Positions 16,364 through 24,281 of a DNA stretch of 64,000 nucleotides are shown piece by piece. The stretch's first letter is position 1; the number at the start of each line of letters is the position of its first letter. The position numbers and the translations under genes are program-made. The notes under the pieces were generated by a model. The model saw only the letters and a list, made by a program, of their open reading frames with translations. It had not been told where the DNA came from and did no database searches. The stretch lies in the NCBI RefSeq assembly GCF_001905905.1, contig NZ_LIVT01000003.1, positions 821,001 to 885,000 of the forward strand, read 5' to 3'. Origin of the DNA: Streptomyces sp. CB02366 (GTDB taxonomy: Bacteria; Actinomycetota; Actinomycetes; Streptomycetales; Streptomycetaceae).

Positions 16364-17653
16364 ATGACCAGAGGACAGACCCGCTTCGACCCCGACGCTC
16401 TTCGAAAACTTCGGTCCGCCTACACGGACGCGGCGGGGAGGCTCCGCCCGCTCAGCGCGGAGGCACTCGGTGCCATGATCGGGGCGAGCAAATCCCAGGT
16501 TCTGGCCTACGAACACGGCCGCCACGTCCCTGACCCGAAGCGCGTCCGCGCGCTCGCGAAAGCGCTGGGCGTCCTCCCTGAGCAACTGATGCTGGAGGGA
16601 GGGCGCGAGGCATGGGACGTGGCCGACATCCGCAGGGCAAGCGGGCTGCGGGCGCGGGACGTCCTCGACGCTCTCGGGGTTTCACCGAAGTCGTACCGCC
16701 GCTTCGAGGTCCAAGGGATCGTGCCGGCAAGACGCCCCCGCTTCCTTGACGATGTCGCTTCCGCGATCCGGATATCGCATTCCGACCTGGACAAAGCCAT
16801 GAACAATATTCCGCAGGTGAAGTTCCGCCGACGCCGGTGCGGTCTGCTCATATGGAACCTCGCAGAGAAGTACGTCTACCCGCCGGGCCCCTGGGTCGGC
16901 CCTTCGACCGCCGATGAAGAAATAGCAGAGATCTCTTCTCTCTACGGGCGGCCTCCGCAACGAATACGGCGGATACTTTCCCACTCGCTCGAAGACCTGC
17001 GCCACAAACTGCTGCGACTGTACAGAGAACAGGTGGTCGCCCAGTACGATCTCGATCCGGCCCGACAGAATCGGGCGCTCGCCGCCGTTGACACATGGAA
17101 CGACATTTTCCATGGCGAGCTCGGGATAATTCCTGAGAACATGGAACGTTTTCATCGCAGCGCCCAATCCTCGGACGGGTGGCAGGCACTGATCGATCTC
17201 TCGGAGTCGGAAGCGGCAGGTCCGGATGGACCCTGGGTCCTTACTGCGGTTCTCCCTGATGCCGCAGCAGCGGCCTCTCTCTCCCCCTTCCTGATCCGCC
17301 GCAAGGACTTCCGAGGATTGCTCGGCATACAGCTGACGTCCGCCGGGCAGCACCACGTGCGTAGGTTCACAGAATTCTACGCAGCCCTGTTCCCCACGCT
17401 CCGCCGGCCTCGGCCGCCTGCGAGGGGGTACGGGAACGCCCGCGCGATTCGGCTCGGCTTCGGGGGCGTCAACGATATTCGGCAGGATCGGCTCGTCATC
17501 CCACCGCGGGCTTATGAATCACTGGCCAAGCGTGCCGACCCCAGCGGAGGCGTGGTTCTCCCGGTGGATTCACTGACGCAGCTCGTTCTGAATCTTTCGG
17601 CGACCAATAAGCCTGTGACCGTTGATCTGGCGACGGGAGGCGGCCCTCGGTGA
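16364..17653 (+). CDS. XRE-family protein with two N-terminal HTH-like segments and an unknown C-terminal domain
   Basis: 429 residues. The first HTH, about residues 10-75, is clear: LSAEALGAMIGASKSQVLAYEHG and PDPKRVRALAKALG. A second HTH-like segment lies at about 85-140 (DIRRASGLRARDVLDALGVS, then KSYRRFEVQGIVPARR). The remaining 290 residues show no motif I recognise. They include a charged helical part (RIRRILSHSLEDLRHKLLRL) and a C-terminal beta-rich part (VVLPVDSLTQLVLNL). Codon use is less GC-biased than the neighbours, suggesting transfer. It lies between the 40-residue peptide gene and tRNA-Arg. A regulator with a peptide- or ligand-binding C-terminus is a fair guess only. Confidence 0.75.
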   Translation: MTRGQTRFDPDALRKLRSAYTDAAGRLRPLSAEALGAMIGASKSQVLAYEHGRHVPDPKRVRALAKALGVLPEQLMLEGGREAWDVADIRRASGLRARDVLDALGVSPKSYRRFEVQGIVPARRPRFLDDVASAIRISHSDLDKAMNNIPQVKFRRRRCGLLIWNLAEKYVYPPGPWVGPSTADEEIAEISSLYGRPPQRIRRILSHSLEDLRHKLLRLYREQVVAQYDLDPARQNRALAAVDTWNDIFHGELGIIPENMERFHRSAQSSDGWQALIDLSESEAAGPDGPWVLTAVLPDAAAAASLSPFLIRRKDFRGLLGIQLTSAGQHHVRRFTEFYAALFPTLRRPRPPARGYGNARAIRLGFGGVNDIRQDRLVIPPRAYESLAKRADPSGGVVLPVDSLTQLVLNLSATNKPVTVDLATGGGPR

Positions 17654-17696
17654 AGACGGGGCCCACCGCTCCGAGCCCGCCCTCGTCCCCACCCTG

Positions 17697-17876
17697 ACCC
17701 GGCACGGACGCGGCACCGACAAGGTTTTCGCCCCCGGGCTTCCCGACAGCCTCGTGGACGAGGCCGCCGCTCGGGCCGCCAAGCTCGCCGCCGGGTATGC
17801 CCCGGTCCACGCCATGCCGTACGCCCCCACCCGGCCCACGGACATACGCCCCGAGGCCGTCGATCGCCCCAACTGA
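17697..17876 (+). pseudogene. Coding-like gene fragment
   Basis: In this frame the sequence GTDKVFAPGLPDSLVDEAAA, then ARAAKLAAGYAPVHAMPYAP, runs to a TGA at 17874. It has strong Streptomyces-like third-position GC bias but no ribosome site or sensible start. The upstream part of the frame overlaps the XRE gene's end. It looks like the 3' end of a gene whose 5' part was lost, perhaps when the island formed. Family not recognised. Confidence 0.4.
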
Positions 17877-17944
17877 TGCCCCAACACTTCGCTGTCCTGC
17901 CCGGACCCGAGGTCCAGACTTCGGACGCGTCCCGTGGCCGACCG

Positions 17945-17974
17945 CGGCACCATGGGGCCGGCCCCATGGTGCCG
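17945..17974. repeat. Perfect 30-bp palindrome
   Basis: CGGCACCATGGGGCC joined directly to its exact reverse complement, with no loop. The arms are flanked on both sides by CGACCGC-like sequence. It lies between the gene fragment and tRNA-Arg(ACG). It could be a protein-binding site, a cruciform-forming element or a remnant of a mobile-element end. Confidence 0.8.
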
Positions 17975-18143
17975 ACCGCCACTTCCTCCCGACCGGCCCT
18001 TCCGAGCGGCTGCACCGATCGGAGGGCCGGTCTCCTCCGACTTCAGCCGCCCAGTACATGGGCAGAGAGGGAGAAGGGCGCACGCGATGACCGCCACGGG
18101 GCTGACGCGGTTGCTGTAATTCGCTGCTGCACAGGCAACGCGA

Positions 18144-18173
18144 GAGGCCCCCAGGATCTCTCCTGGGGGCCTC
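18144..18173 (-). terminator. Terminator of tRNA-Arg
   Basis: GAGGCCCCCAGGA (18144-18156) and TCCTGGGGGCCTC (18161-18173) make a perfect 13-bp stem with a 4-nt loop, 10 bp beyond the 3' end of the minus-strand tRNA. Confidence 0.8.
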
Positions 18174-18183
18174 CGGCCTGCTG

Positions 18184-18256
18184 TGCACTCGGCAGGATTC
18201 GAACCTGCAACCTTCTGATCCGTAGTCAGATGCTCTATCCGTTAAGCTACGAGTGC
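18184..18256 (-). tRNA. tRNA-Arg (anticodon ACG)
   Basis: 73 nt on the minus strand. The acceptor stem is GCACTCG/CGAGTGC with discriminator A. The anticodon stem-loop is TCTGA-CTACGGA-TCAGA, giving anticodon ACG (read as ICG). The T-loop is GGTTCGAATCC. CCA is not encoded. The sequence to its left is an island-like segment, as is common at tRNA genes, but I found no duplicated tRNA 3' end marking an att site. Confidence 0.95.
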
Positions 18257-18481
18257 TTGGCGTTCCGGGCTTTTTTCTCCCCGGTCGGCGTTGCGAGAAC
18301 AACATTACATGACCTGCGCCGTGACGCGAAATCCATTAGCCCCACCGCGCCTGACCTGCGGAAACAGTGTCTCTGGGCTCATCTCGGCCATGTTCCCCCC
18401 GCCCCGCCCCGGCCTCTCCGGACCTCCTCGACCCGTCCCGGCCCGGCCGCCTCCCCGCGACGACCCCCGCGCCCGGAACGG

Positions 18482-18514
18482 CCGAAGCCCCGTGCCAGGG
18501 GCACGGGGCTTCGG
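18482..18514 (-). terminator. Terminator of tRNA-Ser(GCT)
   Basis: CCGAAGCCCCGTGC (18482-18495) and GCACGGGGCTTCGG (18501-18514) form a perfect 14-bp stem with a 5-nt loop, just beyond the 3' end of the minus-strand tRNA-Ser. Confidence 0.8.
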
Positions 18515-18521
18515 GGTGGAG

Positions 18522-18612
18522 CGGAGGCGGAGGGATTTGAACCCTCGATGGGCTTTAAGACCCAAACCGCATTAGCAGTGCGGCGCCATAGACCGGACTA
18601 GGCGACGCCTCC
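18522..18612 (-). tRNA. tRNA-Ser (anticodon GCT)
   Basis: 91 nt with a long variable arm, as expected for serine. Acceptor stem GGAGGCG/CGCCTCC, discriminator G. Anticodon loop CTGCTAA in the stem CCGCA/TGCGG gives GCT. T-arm GAGGGTTCAAATCCCTC. The 337 bp upstream (18613-18949) hold its promoter and that of the SSI gene on the other strand; I see no gene there. Confidence 0.95.
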
Positions 18613-18949
18613 TCCACACACCTCGCGCGGACGCGAGTGGTGCGTGCAGATGATGACACAGTCGAACGCCGTGCCACCAATCGCGGCCCACGTTACTAGT
18701 CCTCGGGGGGCCGGGGCAAAGCAGTTCGGCGTGGTGGCGCAACGTCCTGGCGCGGCGCGCGTTAGAGAGGGGGGGCGGGGCCCGGGTCTCCGTCCGCCGT
18801 CGCCTCCGTGAGTCGTCGCCGGCTCCGCGAGTCGCCGTCGTCCGCCCGTCGTCCGTCGTCTTCCGTCAGCCGGGGTGGCCGGGCGGGTCCGTGATCGTCC
18901 GTGACCGTCGCCCGCGGCCGACCTCGCCGCAGAGAACCTGGAGCTTCCC

Positions 18950-19519
18950 ATGGTGCGCCGTCTCGTCCTCACCGCCGTCGTCTCGCTCGCCGCGCTCGCC
19001 ACCGCCGTGCCGGCGTCCACCGCCTCCGGACCCGCGTCCTCGGGGCCGGCGCCCGCCGCCGTGCCCACCTCCGGCCCGTTCGCCGCCCCCCGGCCCGCCC
19101 TGGGGCCGCTGCCCATGCCGCTCCCGCTCCCGGGGTTCCCGGTCGACGGGGCGGGGGAGGAGCCCGGCGAGGTGGACGAGACGCGGACCCGGCTCACCGT
19201 GAGCGTGGAGAACACCGGTGTCCCCGGGGCCGACGGGACGTTCGAGCTGGAGTGCGGCCCCACCGGGGGCACCCACCCGGAGGGCCAGGCCGCCTGTGAC
19301 CGCCTGGCGGAGGCCGGGGCCACCCGGTCGGGACGGCAGGAGCTGTTCCGGGAGACCCCCGAGGGCACGATGTGCACGATGATCCACGGCGGCGACGCCT
19401 TCGCCCGCATCGTGGGCACCTGGGAGGGCCGGGCCGTGGACACCACCGCGAGCCGCCGCGACGGTTGCGAGATCGCCCGCTGGAACAGCCTCGTCCCCGT
19501 GCTCCCCGACGTTCGCTGA
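18950..19519 (+). CDS. Secreted subtilisin inhibitor-like (SSI family) protease inhibitor
   Basis: 189 residues. Signal peptide about 1-26 (MVRRLVLTAVVSLAALATAV), then a Pro/Gly-rich stretch of about 45 residues unusual for the family, then the SSI domain. LTVSVENTG and the first Cys pair (LECGPTGGTHPEGQAAC) are followed by the reactive loop MCTMIHGG and the closing DGCEIARWN. By alignment with SSI (C-P-M-V), the P1-P1' pair is Met-Ile, predicting inhibition of subtilisin or chymotrypsin-like proteases. The four Cys of the two family disulphides are present. It probably restrains the cell's own secreted proteases during development. Confidence 0.88.
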   Translation: MVRRLVLTAVVSLAALATAVPASTASGPASSGPAPAAVPTSGPFAAPRPALGPLPMPLPLPGFPVDGAGEEPGEVDETRTRLTVSVENTGVPGADGTFELECGPTGGTHPEGQAACDRLAEAGATRSGRQELFRETPEGTMCTMIHGGDAFARIVGTWEGRAVDTTASRRDGCEIARWNSLVPVLPDVR

Positions 19520-19630
19520 ACCGGGCCGGGCACCCGGGCGGTCCCGGAGTGAAGACGCGCGCTCCCGACGGCGCCCGGGGCGCTCCGGCACATACCGCGC
19601 GCCCCCCGGAAGACGGGGGTCGCGCCGCGC

Positions 19631-19658
19631 GTCCGCGCACGTCATCAGGTGCGCGGAC
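19631..19658 (+). terminator. Hairpin after the SSI gene
   Basis: GTCCGCGCAC (19631-19640) pairs perfectly with GTGCGCGGAC (19649-19658) across an 8-nt loop, about 110 bp after the SSI stop codon. The remainder of 19520-19838 shows no gene; it should contain the promoter of the PAS protein. Confidence 0.55.
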
Positions 19659-19838
19659 ACTCGCTCCAGGGGCCCTCGGCGTACCCGGCGCGCACAGAAC
19701 CTTGGTGAGAGCTCCCCCTCATCCGCCGTCCCGGGGGCTCCCCCTGGCCTTAGACTCCTCCAGTGACAGCCCGCGGTCCGAGGGGCAAGATGGGGCCCGC
19801 TGTCGGCAAGGTGCGGTAATCAGGGAGGAAGCGTCGTC

Positions 19839-22800
19839 GTGAGCAGCAGGCCGTCCCGAGGCACTGCTCGCCTCGCAGCCATACTCGATGCCCTCCCCGA
19901 CGGGCTGCTGCTCGTCAACTGCAACGGCACCGTCGTCAACGCCAACGCCATCGCCATCGACATGTTCGAGTCCCCGGGCACCGCGCTCGTCGGTCGCGGA
20001 CTGCTCGACCTGCTGCCGGAGTTCGACTCCCGGCTGATCCCGGGTTCGATGCGCCGGCCCGAGACCACGGACGAGCAGGGCAGGACCAAGCCGACCCGGA
20101 TGATCGCGCGGCGCACGGACCGCCGCGAGTACCCGGTCGAGGTCACCAGCGCGAGCCTCGACAGCCGCCAGGCCGCGTACAACGAGATCCACTCCAGCTA
20201 CACCGGCGACGAGCTCCTCATGATCGTCGTACGGGACCTCTCCGGCACCGTCGACACCGAGGCGGAGCTGGCCCGTTCCCAGCGGCAGACCGAGATGATC
20301 CTGCGGGCCGCCTCCGAGGGCGTCGTCGGCACGGACACCGACGGGCGCGTCGTCCTGGTCAACCCCGCCGCCGCGCAGATCCTCGGCTTCCGGGCCAGCG
20401 ACCTCGGAGGCCAGGAGCTGCACCCGCTGGTCCTGCACTCGCGGGCGGAGGGCGAGCCGTTCCCGTACGAGGACTCCCCGCTCGCCGACACCCTCAGGTC
20501 GGGGCGCAAGCACCGGGTGCGCGGGCAGGTGCTGTGGTCCAAGAGCGGCGCGCAGGTGCCGGTGGACCTGACGACCGCCCCGGTACGGGACGGGGACCAG
20601 CTCGTCGGCGCGGTGATGACGTTCACCGACCGCCGCCCGTACGAGGAGTTGTCCGCGCAGCACACGAGCGTCGTCGCCGAGCTGACCACGAGCCACGCCG
20701 ACGAGGTCACCGCGCTCAAGGAGGCGCACGCCGCCGAGATCGAGGCGCTGAAGGAAGCCCACACCGCCGAGCTCGCCGACCGCAGCGAACGGTACGCCGC
20801 CGAGATCGAGGGCCAGGCCGACCTGCTCGCCTCCCTGGGCGCCCAGCACGCCCAGCTCACCGCCGTCCTCGGCGGTTCGCTGCGCGGGCCCCTGGAGGAG
20901 CTGCGGGGCGAACTGTCCACGCTCGCCTCCGACCCGGCCGGACAGTTGTGGCCCGAGGCCAACCAGATCCTGCACCACCTCGCCGCCGGGTACGCCCGGA
21001 TGACCACGCTCGTCGACAACGTCCTGGGCTTCCAGCGCCTGGACGCGGGCCTGGAGGGGCTGCACAAGGCCCCCGCCCTAGTCGAGGGGATCGTGAAGGG
21101 CGGGATCGACGGGGCGGTCGAGCTGATCGGTCCCGGTCGCGCCCAGTTCGCCGTTCACACCCCGCCGATCGAGGCGGAGGTCGACGCGCGTCAGCTGGCC
21201 ACCGCCATCGCCCATCTCGTCGCGGACGTCTGCGGGGTCGACTCGACCGGAAAGGCGCGGGCCGTCCCCGGGGGCGGTTATGTCGACTCCACGGTCGTCG
21301 TGGCCGCCGCCCAGCGCGGGGACGTCGTACGGATCGAGGTGCGCGGGCCCCACGCCGGGGGCGACCCGGTGCACGAGCCGATCGTGCGCGGCATCGTCCG
21401 GGCGCACGGCGGGGTGCTCCAGACGCACGAGATGCCGGGGATGAGCGGCAGTGCGTACGTCCTCGACGTGCCCATCGGCGCCGCGTCCGGCACCATCGCG
21501 CCCCCGGAGGCGGACGGGGCCGGTCCGGCTCCGCAGCCCGCCCCGACGACCTCCTCCTCACCCGAGGGCCTCGGCGCCCCCGGCGTCACCAGCGGCGGCC
21601 GTCGCCGGGCGCGCCGGTCCTCCACCGACGCGTTCCTGGACGGCTCCGGCGGTACGCCGGAGGATGCCGGGGACCAGGCGACCGGTGCCGCGCCTCCCGC
21701 CCCCGACGACCGCCCGGACGCCGCGCCGACCGGGCGGCGGCGGGCCCGCCGGGGTCCGGCCGCGCCCGAGGAGCAGGCCGCCGAGCTGATCCCGGCCCAG
21801 CAGGGCGAGGGGTCCGGACGTCGGCGCGGCCGTCCCAGCCCGGCCGAGGCGGCTCCGGGCACGGCTCCCGGCGCCGCTCCGGGAGAAGCCGCCGCGCGGG
21901 AGCAGCGGGAGACCCGGCCGCAGCGGAGCGCGCTGGCCCTGGCCCCCGCAGCGTCTTCCGGGCCGTCCGAGGGGGCGGTCGTCACCGCCGCCGAGAACGC
22001 CCAGGGGGGTGGTCGTCCCCAGCTCGGACAGACCGTTCCGCCCCAGGGGGTGTCGGTGGGCCCCCAGCAGCCCGTTCCGCCGCACGGGGTGCCGGTGGAC
22101 CCGCAGCAGCCCGCTCCGCCCGCCGGTCGGCGGGGCCGCCGGGAGGGCGAGAACCTCGCCCTCCCCGCCCTCGCGTCCGGCAACGGCGGCGTCCCCGAGG
22201 GCGGGCCCGGCCCGGAACCGTCTCCGTCCGACCGTCGGCCCGGCGGCCGGCAGGCCCGGCGTGCGCTGGCCGCCGCACAGGAACGCACGGCCGCCGAGGC
22301 CGGCCCGCGGACCGCCTTCGCACTGCCCCCGGCCGACGCCGACCGGGCCCCGATCGCGCCCGAAGCCCCGGCGGCCCCCGCCCCGGGGGCGAGCGCGCAC
22401 CACGCGCGTACCGCACCGGAGGCCGGTCACACCCCTCCCCAGGCGCACCCCGTCGCCCCGCCGCACGTCGGCCCGCAGGCGGACGGACCCCCGGCCCAGG
22501 GAACCCCCGCCCCCGGGACCGCCGGGCCCGGTTCCGCCGACCGGAGCGTGCCCGCGGCACCCCGGCCCCCCGGGGCGGCGCCCGCCCCGGACCGTCCCGG
22601 CACCGGTGTACCGCCGCAGGCCCCGGGCCCCGCGCCGTGGGGTGGGGCGGGACAGGACGTCCCTTCCGGCACCGGTACCGGCGAGGGCCCGACCGCACAC
22701 GCCACCGGCACCGCCTCCGTCGCAGGGCCCGGCACCGGGGCGGGCCCGGCCGTGCACGGGCCCGGCGCCGGGGCGAGCCCGACCACGCACGCCACCGGCA

Positions 22801-24188
22801 CGGCGTCCGTTGCCGGACCGGCAGCGCACCCGGGCGACGGCGAGGCGGGCGCTCCGGCCGCGGACGTGCGGCGGCAGCCGCTGCCGGCCGAGGAGCCGAT
22901 GCCGGAGGGCGTCCACCCCGATTCGACGCAGGGACGGGCCTTCAGCGTGCGGACGCTGGGACAGGGCGTGCCGTTCTCCCAGCACCTCGCGCACCAGCAG
23001 AACCAGCCGTACCAGGGTGTCGGCGGGGCCGGCCGGCGGCGCAAGCTCGCCGCCCCGCCGGAGGGCGACCGGGCCCCGGCCCGGCCCGCCGGAGGTCAGC
23101 ACGCCCCGTCCCAGCCGAACCCGTCCCAGCCGATCCCGCCGCAGCAGCCCCGCCCCCCGCAGGATGGGCCGAGCGGCGTTTCCGTGCCCGGCTCCCAGCC
23201 CGGCCCGGCCCGGGGGGCCGCTCAGCCGGACACGTCGGACCAGCCCTCCCGGCCGGGGCCGGGCGAGGACCAGCCCGGCCCGGGGACCGGCGCCGGTGTC
23301 GCCTACGGCGAAGGGCAGCTCATCGCGGCCCCCGTCGCGGAGGGGCGCGCGTACGCCATAGGGGCGCCCGACGAGGGGGCCGAGGGGCCCGAGCCGCTGG
23401 ACGGGCCCGGAGGCGCGGTCGAGGTGGCCAACCGGCCGCACCCGCGGCCGATGGACGACGAGTTGCCGCCCGAGCCGCTGGACAACCCGCGTCGGCTGCT
23501 GGTCTGGCCCGCCCCCGACGTACCGACGCAGCAGGCGCTCAGCGACCGCGGCTACCGTCCGGTGATCGTCAACTCCCGTGAGGAGGTCGACGCCCAGATC
23601 GCCGCGTTCCCCGCCGCGCTCTTCGTCGACCCGCTGACCGGCCCCATCACCCGTACCGCCTTGCAGTCGCTGCGCCAGGCGGCCGTGGCGGCCGAGGTCC
23701 CCGTGCTGGTCACCGCCGGTCTCGGCCAGGCGTCCCGGGAAGCGGCGTACGGGGCCGACCCGGCCGTCCTCCTCAAGGCGCTGGCTCCGCGCGACAGCGA
23801 ACAGCACCCCCCGCGCGTCCTCCTGATCGAGGAGCACGAGGAGATCGCGGCGGCCCTGACGCTGACCCTGGAGCGGCGGGGGATGCAGGTGGCCCGTGCG
23901 GCGACGGACAGCGAGGCCGTCGAGCTGGCGGGCCGGATGCGGCCGAACCTCGTGGTGATGGACCTGATGCAGGTACGTCGTCGGCGCGCCGGGATCATCG
24001 ACTGGCTGCGGGCCAACGGACAGTTGAACCGCACTCCGCTGGTCGTCTACACCTCGGCCGGGATGGATCCGGCGGAGCTGTCGCGGCTCGCGTCGGGGGA
24101 AACCGTTCTCTTCCTCGCGGAGCGGTCCACCAGTGACGAGGTCCAGTCGCGGATCGTCGACCTGCTGGCGAAAATCGGCACCAACTGA
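19839..24188 (+). CDS. Large PAS / pseudo-histidine-kinase / receiver-like protein
   Basis: 1449 residues from GTG 19839, which has a GGGAGGAAG ribosome site. Order of parts: PAS at about 10-110 (LDALPDGLLLVNCNGTVVNA), PAS at 145-260 (ILRAASEGVVGTDTDGRVVL), a heptad coiled coil at 270-330 (ALKEAHAAEIEALKEAHTAE), then a kinase-like region. This last has LGGSLRGPLEELR where SHELRTPL is expected, so the phospho-accepting His is missing. The Asn of the N box is also not visible (ATAIAHLVADVCG). About 650 Pro/Gly/Ala-rich, probably disordered residues follow. The C-terminus is receiver-like in two parts, the second with a possible phospho-Asp (RPNLVVMDLMQVRRRR). It lies beside an SSI gene, as in other Streptomyces. 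A scaffold or sensor that does not autophosphorylate is most likely. No transmembrane helices. Confidence 0.8.
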   Translation: MSSRPSRGTARLAAILDALPDGLLLVNCNGTVVNANAIAIDMFESPGTALVGRGLLDLLPEFDSRLIPGSMRRPETTDEQGRTKPTRMIARRTDRREYPVEVTSASLDSRQAAYNEIHSSYTGDELLMIVVRDLSGTVDTEAELARSQRQTEMILRAASEGVVGTDTDGRVVLVNPAAAQILGFRASDLGGQELHPLVLHSRAEGEPFPYEDSPLADTLRSGRKHRVRGQVLWSKSGAQVPVDLTTAPVRDGDQLVGAVMTFTDRRPYEELSAQHTSVVAELTTSHADEVTALKEAHAAEIEALKEAHTAELADRSERYAAEIEGQADLLASLGAQHAQLTAVLGGSLRGPLEELRGELSTLASDPAGQLWPEANQILHHLAAGYARMTTLVDNVLGFQRLDAGLEGLHKAPALVEGIVKGGIDGAVELIGPGRAQFAVHTPPIEAEVDARQLATAIAHLVADVCGVDSTGKARAVPGGGYVDSTVVVAAAQRGDVVRIEVRGPHAGGDPVHEPIVRGIVRAHGGVLQTHEMPGMSGSAYVLDVPIGAASGTIAPPEADGAGPAPQPAPTTSSSPEGLGAPGVTSGGRRRARRSSTDAFLDGSGGTPEDAGDQATGAAPPAPDDRPDAAPTGRRRARRGPAAPEEQAAELIPAQQGEGSGRRRGRPSPAEAAPGTAPGAAPGEAAAREQRETRPQRSALALAPAASSGPSEGAVVTAAENAQGGGRPQLGQTVPPQGVSVGPQQPVPPHGVPVDPQQPAPPAGRRGRREGENLALPALASGNGGVPEGGPGPEPSPSDRRPGGRQARRALAAAQERTAAEAGPRTAFALPPADADRAPIAPEAPAAPAPGASAHHARTAPEAGHTPPQAHPVAPPHVGPQADGPPAQGTPAPGTAGPGSADRSVPAAPRPPGAAPAPDRPGTGVPPQAPGPAPWGGAGQDVPSGTGTGEGPTAHATGTASVAGPGTGAGPAVHGPGAGASPTTHATGTASVAGPAAHPGDGEAGAPAADVRRQPLPAEEPMPEGVHPDSTQGRAFSVRTLGQGVPFSQHLAHQQNQPYQGVGGAGRRRKLAAPPEGDRAPARPAGGQHAPSQPNPSQPIPPQQPRPPQDGPSGVSVPGSQPGPARGAAQPDTSDQPSRPGPGEDQPGPGTGAGVAYGEGQLIAAPVAEGRAYAIGAPDEGAEGPEPLDGPGGAVEVANRPHPRPMDDELPPEPLDNPRRLLVWPAPDVPTQQALSDRGYRPVIVNSREEVDAQIAAFPAALFVDPLTGPITRTALQSLRQAAVAAEVPVLVTAGLGQASREAAYGADPAVLLKALAPRDSEQHPPRVLLIEEHEEIAAALTLTLERRGMQVARAATDSEAVELAGRMRPNLVVMDLMQVRRRRAGIIDWLRANGQLNRTPLVVYTSAGMDPAELSRLASGETVLFLAERSTSDEVQSRIVDLLAKIGTN

Positions 24189-24209
24189 CCGCGCGGGCCG
24201 TGCCCACGG

Positions 24210-24252
24210 CAGGGCGGGGGCGGTACGGGGATCCCGTACCGCCCCCGCCCTG
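24210..24252. terminator. 20-bp stem bidirectional terminator
   Basis: Between the convergent PAS and acyl-CoA synthetase genes, 24210-24229 and 24233-24252 form a perfect 20-bp stem with loop GAT, followed by TTT on the plus strand. It abuts and slightly overlaps the parS site. Confidence 0.85.
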
Positions 24253-24266
24253 TTTCACGTGAAACA
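24251..24266. promoter_or_regulatory. parS: parS chromosome-partition site
   Basis: TGTTTCACGTGAAACA is a perfect 16-bp palindrome and an exact match to the bacterial parS consensus bound by ParB. Streptomyces chromosomes carry some two dozen such sites around oriC. It sits in the short spacer between two convergent genes, next to their shared terminator. Confidence 0.93.
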
Positions 24267-24281
24267 TACGGCTCGACGGGC

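Noticed and set aside
20534..23581. Arg-rich open frame inside the PAS protein gene
   Set aside because: Frame-shifted shadow of the Pro/Gly-rich linker; no domain or start signal.
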